The notes under the pieces were generated by a model. It did no database searches, was not told the DNA's origin, and worked only from the letters and a program-made list of their open reading frames with translations. From Ruminococcaceae bacterium UBA1244 (GTDB lineage Bacteria > Bacillota > Clostridia > Oscillospirales > Acutalibacteraceae): a DNA stretch of 7,617 bases. Location of the stretch: the NCBI GenBank assembly GCA_002308635.1, contig DBWG01000142.1, positions 596-8,212 of the forward strand, given 5' to 3'. This document shows positions 1 through 6,097 of this stretch, one piece after another; the first letter of the stretch is position 1, and every line of letters starts with the position of its first letter. Made by a program: the position numbers and the translations under genes.

Positions 1-16
1 ATGTATGCTATGAAAG

Positions 17-53
17 TTTCTGCGTTCAAAAATAGGGTGCGGCAGCTTGCCGC
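17..53 (-). repeat. Hairpin element copy A, downstream of ldh
   Basis: Read on the minus strand this is a 6-bp GC-rich stem (GCGGCA/TGCCGC, at 48-53 and 39-44) with a 3-nt loop. It is followed by ACCC, a short T-rich stretch and the box GAACGCAGAAA. It matches positions 6056-6092 at 29 of 37 bases with no gaps, and four of the eight mismatches are the two compensated stem pairs. The hairpin begins 37 nt after the ldh stop codon. It resembles a terminator, but ACCC separates the stem from the T-rich run, and the conserved tail is longer than a terminator needs. The copy probably continues left of the window, since positions 1-16 also match copy B at 10 of 16. Confidence 0.6.
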
Positions 54-77
54 CTGCGTTGTAAACACGTCCAGTGC

Positions 78-99
78 GGTCACGCACCGGTCACGCACC
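78..99. repeat. 11-bp perfect tandem duplication over the ldh stop
   Basis: GGTCACGCACC occurs twice back to back at 78-88 and 89-99. The right copy contains the ldh stop codon (TGA on the minus strand, 91-93). Removing one copy would leave the ldh C-terminus unchanged, so the duplication is protein-neutral. The junction also forms a small inverted repeat, GTGCG/CGCAC at 74-78 and 83-87 with a 4-nt loop, which is too weak to call a terminator. Confidence 0.7.
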
Positions 100-1047
100 G
101 CTGAGGACATCGTCAAGAACGGCTTTGAGGGTATCGGCTGACTTTTTCAGTGCGGCAAGCTCGCTTTCACTGAGGTCGATCGGAACACTGCCCTCAACAC
201 CGTGCTTTCCGACTATCGCCGGCATACTCAGCGCAACTCCGCTGATGCCGAAATTTCCGGTCTGGATGCTCGAAACAGGAAGGATGGATTTTTCATCCCT
301 CACGATGGCCTCGCATATCCTCTTTACTGACATTGCAATGCCGTAATATGTGGCTCTTTTCTTTTCGATGATCTCGTATGCACTGTTCTTGACATCCTCT
401 GCGATCTTTTCCATTGCTTCGTCATGGTTGAAATAGCCTCTCATCTCACAGAAGTTGTGGAGAGGTATTCCGGAAACGTTTGCACTGCTCCATGCTGCGA
501 TCTCGCTGTCGCCGTGTTCGCCGATAATAAACGCATGTACACTGCGGTTATCAACTCCGAGATGCTCACCAAGGAGATATTTGAGTCTTGCGGTGTCAAG
601 CACCGTTCCAGAACCGAACACACGGTTCTGCGGGAACCCGCTGAGCTTTGCCGCTGTATAGGTCAGGATATCTACAGGGTTTGCGACTATCATCATAATG
701 CCGTCTTTGTTGTATTTGGCGATCTGAGGGATCACAGACTTGAATATCCCGACATTCTTCTTTACGAGGTCAAGCCTTGTTTCGCCGGGCTTCTGACCTG
801 CTCCTGCGGTGACTATGATTATTGCGGCATCCGAGATATCTTCATAACCGCCGGCATATATCTGCATCGGCTTTGCAAAGGGCAGTCCGTGGCTGATGTC
901 GAGCGCCTCTCCTTCCGCCTTGTTCCTGTCGGCATCTATGAGGACTATTTCCGAAAAAAGTCCGCTCTGCATGAGAGCAAATGCCGAAGCCGAGCCTACA
1001 AATCCGCAGCCGACTATGGCTGCCTTTCTGCTGTTGATTATTATCAT
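91..1047 (-). CDS. ldh: L-lactate dehydrogenase
   Basis: NAD-dependent L-lactate dehydrogenase (EC 1.1.1.27) of the LDH/MDH superfamily. It reduces pyruvate to L-lactate in the cytoplasm and regenerates NAD+ during fermentation. The 318-aa length is normal for the family. The Rossmann glycine motif is GCGFVG at 13-18, and D38 ends the second strand, as in NAD-using enzymes. Gln85 in AGAGQKPGE marks lactate rather than malate specificity (malate dehydrogenases have Arg there). Catalytic and substrate residues are Arg91, Asp151, Arg154 and His178 (IGEHGDSE). His171 matches the fructose-1,6-bisphosphate-site histidine of bacterial LDHs; the usual partner Arg is Lys156 here. The start is supported by AAAGGG at 1057-1062, 9 nt upstream. 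The gene starts 22 bp after the glycosyltransferase stop with no promoter visible in the gap, so the two are probably co-transcribed. No frame damage is seen. Confidence 0.95.
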   Translation of the reverse strand: MIIINSRKAAIVGCGFVGSASAFALMQSGLFSEIVLIDADRNKAEGEALDISHGLPFAKPMQIYAGGYEDISDAAIIIVTAGAGQKPGETRLDLVKKNVGIFKSVIPQIAKYNKDGIMMIVANPVDILTYTAAKLSGFPQNRVFGSGTVLDTARLKYLLGEHLGVDNRSVHAFIIGEHGDSEIAAWSSANVSGIPLHNFCEMRGYFNHDEAMEKIAEDVKNSAYEIIEKKRATYYGIAMSVKRICEAIVRDEKSILPVSSIQTGNFGISGVALSMPAIVGKHGVEGSVPIDLSESELAALKKSADTLKAVLDDVLSGA

Positions 1048-1069
1048 ACCTATCGTCCCTTTCTGTTTT

Positions 1070-2224
1070 TTATTTTGATTTTTTCAGGATCCTGACGTAA
1101 AGTTTTATCATATTTTTTGCAAATTCCTCTTTGCTGAATTTCTTTGACCGCATGAGCGCATTTTCGGACATCGCTTTACGGAGTTCATCGTCACGCACAA
1201 GCCTGAGCGTCTTTTCGATAAATTCCTTTTTGTTTTTGTAGATATAGCCGTTTTTGCCGTCGGAAAGCACTCCTAAAAGACACGGGTCGTCACGGCAGAT
1301 CAGAGGAAGTCCGCTTGCCATAGCTTCAAGATATGTCAGGCTGTGCATCTCAAAGGTGGACGCACTGAGGAAAGCAATTCCGAGCTTATAGTATTTGTAT
1401 GTCTCTTCGGGAGAAACAAATCCCGTAAAAGTAACGCTGCCGGATATGCCAAGCTCATGTGAAAGACTTTCAAGGTGTTTGCTGTCGGGACCTGAGCCTG
1501 TTATGACAAGGTGAAGCTCCGGCTCATTTCTGACGATGACGGAAAAGAATTTTATCAGCTCTCCGATATTCTTTTCGGGACTGAGCCTTGACAGAACCAC
1601 AAGTATTTTCTTGTTTTTATCTATACCGTATTTTTTGAGCAGGCTTTCCCTCTCTTCATCGGAGAGTTCCTTTTCAAAGCGGTCAAGCACGATGCCGTTT
1701 GGTATGACCGTATTCGGGCAGCGCAGTCCGTAGGCATCGAGCATTTTTTTGGCCTTGTATGAGGGAACGGTTATCACCCTTGCGCCCCTGTATGCCGTTT
1801 CCATAAATTTTCTCGTCATAAGCGGAGCGATACCAAAAAGCTCATGCTCGTGAAAAGCAAATTTTGCATAGTCTGTGTGCCACGTCATCACTATTTTTGA
1901 ACCTGCCCTGCGTGCAACATATTTTGCCATGCTTGCGGCGGAAGCCTCCGAATGTATATGGACGATATCCGGTCTCCACTTTATGAGGCTTTCAAGATAT
2001 GGATGTCTGCGCACAAAGCTGTAGCGGAAGTCAGGATACAGCGGTATGCTGACCGAAGGCATATAGTATACTCCGTTTTTGAAGTGTGCCCTCCTGTCCG
2101 CCGAAACAGTCAGCACACGAACATCATGCCCCATTGCACGGTATGACTCCTCAAGAGTCGAAACAACAACTGCAACCCCGTTTGTAAGGTGGTCATAAGC
2201 ATCGGTAACAAGAAGAATCTTCAT
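1070..2224 (-). CDS. GT4-family glycosyltransferase, possibly diacylglycerol glucosyltransferase
   Basis: A 384-aa GT-B fold, GT4-family retaining glycosyltransferase, which uses a nucleotide-activated sugar. The N-terminal acceptor domain shows TNGVA at 14-18, VHIHSE at 88-93 and TWHTDY at 114-119. The C-terminal donor domain shows PNGI at 175-178, LSRLSPEKN at 211-219, ITGSGP at 241-246 and the E-x7-E motif (E292 and E300 in FEMHSLTYLE). This pattern resembles Firmicutes 1,2-diacylglycerol 3-glucosyltransferases that make membrane glucolipids, but the acceptor cannot be fixed from sequence; a surface-glycan enzyme is possible. There is no signal peptide or clear membrane segment. The protein is Lys/Arg-rich at the C-terminus (ending KKSK), which would suit peripheral membrane binding. 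The start is supported by GAGGG 9 nt upstream (2234-2238). It is the first gene of an apparent operon with ldh. Confidence 0.88.
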   Translation of the reverse strand: MKILLVTDAYDHLTNGVAVVVSTLEESYRAMGHDVRVLTVSADRRAHFKNGVYYMPSVSIPLYPDFRYSFVRRHPYLESLIKWRPDIVHIHSEASAASMAKYVARRAGSKIVMTWHTDYAKFAFHEHELFGIAPLMTRKFMETAYRGARVITVPSYKAKKMLDAYGLRCPNTVIPNGIVLDRFEKELSDEERESLLKKYGIDKNKKILVVLSRLSPEKNIGELIKFFSVIVRNEPELHLVITGSGPDSKHLESLSHELGISGSVTFTGFVSPEETYKYYKLGIAFLSASTFEMHSLTYLEAMASGLPLICRDDPCLLGVLSDGKNGYIYKNKKEFIEKTLRLVRDDELRKAMSENALMRSKKFSKEEFAKNMIKLYVRILKKSK

Positions 2225-2275
2225 ATCTGTACACCCTCACTCCTGATATTTTCTTATTTATTTCACTGCATTAAT

Positions 2276-2304
2276 ATGATACTACTTTCTGTCACTCCTG
2301 TCAA
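2276..2304 (-). promoter_or_regulatory. Sigma-A-type promoter for the glycosyltransferase-ldh operon
   Basis: On the minus strand a perfect -35 box TTGACA (2304-2299) is followed by a 17-bp spacer and the -10 box TATCAT (2281-2276), which matches the consensus at five of six. Transcription would start near 2269, giving a leader of about 45 nt before the ATG at 2224. No other good promoter is seen before ldh, so this probably drives both genes. TGACAG occurs twice just at and downstream of the -35 box, 9 nt apart, and could be a regulator site. Confidence 0.75.
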
Positions 2305-2405
2305 CCGCACAAATCCGGCGCAGAGTCAAACTTTAGCGTGTGAAAAAAAAACGGGCGTAAACTGACACAACAACAAACATGATGAAAAATTACATATAAT
2401 TTCTA

Positions 2406-2433
2406 TTGATTTATTCCAAAATTATGTTATAAT
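2406..2433 (+). promoter_or_regulatory. Extended -10 promoter for the GGDEF gene
   Basis: TTGATT (2406-2411), a 16-bp spacer, then a perfect TATAAT (2428-2433) preceded by TGT, which makes an extended -10 (TGTTATAAT). Transcription would start near 2440, only about 30 nt before the preferred ATG at 2470. A second TATAAT at 2395-2400 has no matching -35 box and was not called. Confidence 0.75.
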
Positions 2434-2458
2434 TTTACTATATTACTTTGTGTGATGC

Positions 2459-2466
2459 GGGGGGAT
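2459..2466 (+). promoter_or_regulatory. Ribosome binding site that decides the GGDEF start
   Basis: A run of six G followed by AT lies 3 to 8 nt before ATG 2470 and can pair with the CCUCC anti-Shine-Dalgarno through one G-U pair. The in-frame GTG at 2452 and ATG at 2455 have only A/T-rich sequence upstream and lie about 12-15 nt from the predicted transcription start. The ATG at 2470 is therefore preferred. Confidence 0.65.
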
Positions 2467-2469
2467 CGT

Positions 2470-5400
2470 ATGGACTTTAAAACCTATGTACAAAGCGTTG
2501 TGGCTTCTTATGTCGAAAAACAGAACAGGAACCTTGTTTTCATAAAGCATTATAACACGCTTGATATCACCAAAAGTGAGATCCTCGCAAATGTCGAAAA
2601 ATCAGACGGCATGATATTCCTCTATCACGAATATTCCATGCACGAGATGCACAGCTCATTTTCTCCCTTTTTGGAATGGATAAAACGCTGCTACGATACC
2701 TTCTACAGCAGCAGGATGTCTGTTGAGGACTTTTTGAGAACCTGCGGGGTCTATTCCCTCCATATCGAGCCGCTTGCAGGTTATATCGTCAGCGGAACCT
2801 GTTCAAGAAGGGAAGATGTGCTTTATTTTGAGATCGAATATGAAAAATTCCGTATGCTCCAGTCCATACTCAGCATAATAGAGTATATTTCAAAGGAACA
2901 TAATCTTGTGATGATCCTGTCAAAGTTCCACCTTGCACCCTACAGCACCATAAAGCTTTTCAGGTCTATCGTTGAACAGAACGTCAGAATACACGCAATA
3001 CTGATGTATAACGATGAGTTCATCATAACAGACTACAAGCGCAGCGTATGGAATGACCTTCTGCAGGCTTCGGCGGATCAGGATCTTCAGCTTGAATGGG
3101 GCAGTCTCGACAGCGAAAGAACCATCGACGTTATAGATGAATTCTGGTATGACAAGGACTGCATTGAAGAATATCTCCTCAGACTTAAAAATATGTACTA
3201 CACATTCTCTTTAGAGGATGCTCTGTATTATGTCAACCATATCCTGAACCTCATCGAAGACAACACTATCATCCTTTCGCAAAATCAGACTCACCGTCTC
3301 GTACAGACCGCCGCCCAGATCACAATAAACTGCCGGATGGTAAATCAGGCTCTTGTGATGTGCGACAAAATGACCGCCGTGCAGTGCCACATCAGCAGCG
3401 ACCCATATATCAGATATAACTACCACTATCTGATAACAAAGGTCAGGATGGTGCTTTCGGAGCTGAAGCTCGTAAAGGAACACTGCCGCAAATGCGTTGA
3501 GATCGCTGAAAGCATCGGCGACAGCTTTCTCGCCTGTCAGGCTGAGATACTCCTCTGGTCGGCATGCTGCGGTATGGTCAAAAATATTTTTGAGTATGAT
3601 TTCAGCTACAAGGTCGGCCCTGAGGTCATCGAAAAAGCAAAAAAATTCGGGTTTATAAACTTCCTTGCATACCTCTACGTCTTCGGCTTTGAAAACGATC
3701 CCGAAACCATGCGTGACGCTGCTTCGGGCGCAAAAAGTCTGACTTATTTTGACATGGGCATACATATCGGAACCGTCCTCGGAAACGATAATTTCCTGCT
3801 CAATGCCTATATGAAAAATATCATCCTCTATTCCCGTGCGGGATATCACAGCTATGTCCGCAGTATGTATGAAAAGCGGCTCTCTGTTCTCAGAAGACCC
3901 AACCCGCTCAGAGAATCCCACATGCTGGCAGGACTTGGCTATAACAGCATCATCCTTGAAGACTATGAACAGGCTCATTCCTACCTCATCGAGAGCGTCC
4001 TCAAACTCACCGAGCTTGAACAGCCGGAGGATGTTATGAATTCCCTGTATAACCTTGCAATGGATCATTTTGTTGCGGAGGATTATCTGGAAACGGTAAA
4101 AAATATCGAGCTTATAATAAAAATGCTCAAAGAGATGGGCTATCACTCCATAGGCGCATGCAGCACCATGAAGCTCTATACCCTCATCGCTGTGAGCTGC
4201 TACTATCAGAAGGAATATTACAACAGCTATTATTACCTCAGCAAAATGGAGATCATCTTTGAACACATGGTACTCGTTCTCCAGAAATCCGAAGAAGGCT
4301 CATGGGATGAGGATATTCTTCTCTATCATCTCGTCAAGGGACTTCTCTACAGCTATGAGGACAAGCCTGAGCTTTGCCGTGCCGAATTTGAAGCTGTGAA
4401 AGAAAAAGCCGGTTCCGCTCCGGGCGCATCCTTCTTTGCTGTCCCCATCGCCTGCACGGAGCTTGCCGCTCTGTATCTGAAACACGGGATGGATGACGAG
4501 GCTCACTCTGTCATCTCCTGCGGGCTTGATTTCTGCGAAAAGGAGGGTCTTGTAAAAAAGAAGAAAAGACTTCTCTATTTCCTCGTTCACGGCGAAAGAC
4601 AGACCGAACCTCTGCTCAAAAAGGACGACCCGCTCCCTATCGACAGCATCGTACAGCTTGCACGTCACGCCGGCACTCAGATAAAGCTTGCCCGCCGTGA
4701 AAACGCTATAAAATTCCTCACGGTCCTTCAGGAAGCCATAAGCCGTGATACCATGACGATAAACGACCTCTACAAAAACACCTCCGCCGCTATCAAAAAC
4801 AGCTATGATATTGACGAGATAGTCATTCTCCACCGCAAGGACGGAAAACGTGTGCTGCTGAGCGATGATGAGGAATTTTCACTTTCTGATGAAGGGTTCG
4901 ACAGTGTTTTTGATTTCTTCCGCACCTACAAGCAGGCTTTCCTCTCCAACCGTTCCGACAAAAATTTCAATCAGTTCCTTCCGATAGTCAGTGCGTTCCA
5001 AAACAAACCGATAATGACTATGATCGGCATACCGCTTCTTGAAGCCTCCGGTTCAGAGACTATATTTTTGGGCTATGTCCGTGTGAAGCGCCGCAGTATC
5101 GGCAGCCGTGTCATGCTCAACGGCGATGACCTTATGATACTCAAATTTGCTTTCAGCCAGTTCTGCGAAATGATGAAGCGCATCGACAGCCGTATGGTCA
5201 TTGAGCGCATGAACCGTCAGCTTGAACAGTCTGCGATCACCGACCACCTCACCGGCATAACTAACCGCAGCGGCTTCAGCAAACAGGCGGAGATCATCTG
5301 CTCCTCTGACAGCAGCAGGAATATCGTCCTTCTCTATCTTGACCTCGACAACTTCAAATATTACAACGATACCTTCGGCCATGATGTCGGCGACCTCGTT

Positions 5401-5760
5401 CTCGTTACCTTTGCAGAGCTTTTTAAGCGGATGACCAGAGGAAACGGTCTTGCTGTACGATACGGCGGCGATGAATTTATCATAATGCTCTACGACAAGA
5501 CCGAACAGGACGGCGCATTGTTCGCACAACAGCTCTACCGTGAGATCAGCAGCGGATTTGTTGATGAGATCAGTGCAAAGCTCGGCAGACAGATAACTAT
5601 TCCCGATGAAAAGAAAATTTCATGCTCTATCGGCATCGCCGGCTTCAAGAGCGGTTCAAAGGAAGAATTTGAGCTTGCACTGAACCATGCGGACGAAATG
5701 CTCTATGATGTCAAGCGCAACGGCAAATCACACTACAAAGTCTATGGCGGTCTGAACTAA
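2470..5760 (+). CDS. Diguanylate cyclase with degenerate STAND-like, TPR-like and GAF-like regions
   Basis: A 1096-aa soluble protein with no signal peptide or membrane segment, predicted to make c-di-GMP from two GTP. Residues about 20-225 follow the order of a STAND/AAA_16 NTPase but look inactive. TLDITKS (30-36) sits where a P-loop would be, keeping Lys-Ser but lacking the glycines. NLVMILSKFH (145-154) sits where the Walker B strand and LDDLH-like motif would be. Residues about 225-695 are helical, with TPR-like repeats. About 730-905 is GAF-like, followed by a helical linker. The GGDEF domain fills the C-terminus: DHLTGITNR at 925-933, metal-binding D958 in LDLDNF, active-site GGDEF at 999-1003, and CSIGI at 1052-1056. 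All are intact, so catalysis is expected. The RxxD inhibitory site is RGNG, so product inhibition is probably lost. The domain assignments before GGDEF are inferred by eye. The gene has its own promoter and is convergent with the permease gene. Confidence 0.9.
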   Translation: MDFKTYVQSVVASYVEKQNRNLVFIKHYNTLDITKSEILANVEKSDGMIFLYHEYSMHEMHSSFSPFLEWIKRCYDTFYSSRMSVEDFLRTCGVYSLHIEPLAGYIVSGTCSRREDVLYFEIEYEKFRMLQSILSIIEYISKEHNLVMILSKFHLAPYSTIKLFRSIVEQNVRIHAILMYNDEFIITDYKRSVWNDLLQASADQDLQLEWGSLDSERTIDVIDEFWYDKDCIEEYLLRLKNMYYTFSLEDALYYVNHILNLIEDNTIILSQNQTHRLVQTAAQITINCRMVNQALVMCDKMTAVQCHISSDPYIRYNYHYLITKVRMVLSELKLVKEHCRKCVEIAESIGDSFLACQAEILLWSACCGMVKNIFEYDFSYKVGPEVIEKAKKFGFINFLAYLYVFGFENDPETMRDAASGAKSLTYFDMGIHIGTVLGNDNFLLNAYMKNIILYSRAGYHSYVRSMYEKRLSVLRRPNPLRESHMLAGLGYNSIILEDYEQAHSYLIESVLKLTELEQPEDVMNSLYNLAMDHFVAEDYLETVKNIELIIKMLKEMGYHSIGACSTMKLYTLIAVSCYYQKEYYNSYYYLSKMEIIFEHMVLVLQKSEEGSWDEDILLYHLVKGLLYSYEDKPELCRAEFEAVKEKAGSAPGASFFAVPIACTELAALYLKHGMDDEAHSVISCGLDFCEKEGLVKKKKRLLYFLVHGERQTEPLLKKDDPLPIDSIVQLARHAGTQIKLARRENAIKFLTVLQEAISRDTMTINDLYKNTSAAIKNSYDIDEIVILHRKDGKRVLLSDDEEFSLSDEGFDSVFDFFRTYKQAFLSNRSDKNFNQFLPIVSAFQNKPIMTMIGIPLLEASGSETIFLGYVRVKRRSIGSRVMLNGDDLMILKFAFSQFCEMMKRIDSRMVIERMNRQLEQSAITDHLTGITNRSGFSKQAEIICSSDSSRNIVLLYLDLDNFKYYNDTFGHDVGDLVLVTFAELFKRMTRGNGLAVRYGGDEFIIMLYDKTEQDGALFAQQLYREISSGFVDEISAKLGRQITIPDEKKISCSIGIAGFKSGSKEEFELALNHADEMLYDVKRNGKSHYKVYGGLN

Positions 5761-5906
5761 TATGGAGTGTGGAGTTATCAATAGATTACTGCAAGAATGT
5801 TTTTGCGATTTTCAGTTTCATGGTGCGTCCTCATTGTAGTTTCAATGTCAGGTACATTCTCACTGATTCGTCAAGTGTTTTTTGATAAAAATTTCAAAAC
5901 TATTCA

Positions 5907-5944
5907 AAAAAACACCCCGTACATTTGAGTACGAGGTGTTTTTT
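5907..5944. terminator. Bidirectional intrinsic terminator
   Basis: A 16-bp inverted repeat (5907-5922 with 5929-5944) around a 6-nt loop ATTTGA. The outer part pairs A6 with T6, the middle CACC with GGTG, and the inner CGTAC with GTACG. The single imperfect position is C-A on the plus transcript but a G-U wobble on the minus transcript. T-rich tails follow in both directions (TTTTTTATTT on plus, seven T on minus). It would end the GGDEF transcript about 180 nt after its stop and also stop transcription arriving from the permease gene. Confidence 0.9.
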
Positions 5945-6033
5945 ATTTGTGCTTTAACTCAATGACATTGCCCAACAGGGAAGGCTTTTTTGTAGTGGTA
6001 AATTGTCAGCGCCATACTCAGCCAAAGCCGCAG

Positions 6034-6092
6034 ACGCAGATGATTACTATTATACTTTCTGCGTTCTAAAGTCGGGTGCGGAGGCACTCCGC
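6034..6092 (-). repeat. Hairpin element copy B, downstream of the permease gene
   Basis: The core (6056-6092) matches positions 17-53 at 29 of 37 bases without gaps. Its 6-bp stem is GCGGAG/CTCCGC on either strand reading, with a 3-nt loop, where copy A has GCGGCA/TGCCGC; both innermost pairs changed in a compensated way. The stem begins 5 nt after the permease stop. Copy B shows a further stem: ACGCAGA (6034-6040) pairs with TCTGCGT (6058-6064) across a 17-nt loop. The T-rich stretch after the GC stem is short and interrupted (ACTTTAG), so a simple intrinsic terminator is not a good fit. Confidence 0.6.
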
Positions 6093-6097
6093 CGCTT

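Larger units (their letters stand above)
5761..6097. other. Convergent intergenic region, 337 bp
   Basis: This A/T-rich region separates two convergent genes. It holds a bidirectional terminator (5907-5944) and a structured repeat (6034-6092). Between 5761 and 5906 no credible gene is seen. The only coding-like signal is a minus-strand ATG at 5819-5821 with GAGG 7 nt upstream, opening just 11 codons. Between 5945 and 6033 a minus-strand frame stays open briefly before stopping at 5958-5960, and could be a remnant or part of a larger repeat. Nothing else was supported. Confidence 0.7.

Noticed and set aside
424..1095. A 223-codon plus-strand open frame opposite ldh
   Set aside because: It overlaps a confidently identified enzyme on the other strand, and its Cys/His/Arg-rich product has no family features.
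2395..2400. TATAAT as an alternative plus-strand -10 box
   Set aside because: No -35-like hexamer lies at a workable distance (CTGACA at 2363-2368 is 26 bp away). The site at 2428-2433 is better.
3211..4266. A 351-codon open frame on the minus strand inside the cyclase gene
   Set aside because: It lies wholly opposite a gene with clear domains, has no recognisable motifs, and its composition is that of a reverse-complement shadow.
5053..5529. A minus-strand frame opposite the GGDEF domain
   Set aside because: It is a shadow of a strongly conserved catalytic domain.
5967..5991. CCC/GGG mini-hairpin with a following T-run as a second plus-strand terminator
   Set aside because: The stem is only about 3 bp, and AAGGC intervenes before the T-run. 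The strong terminator at 5907-5944 already serves this role.
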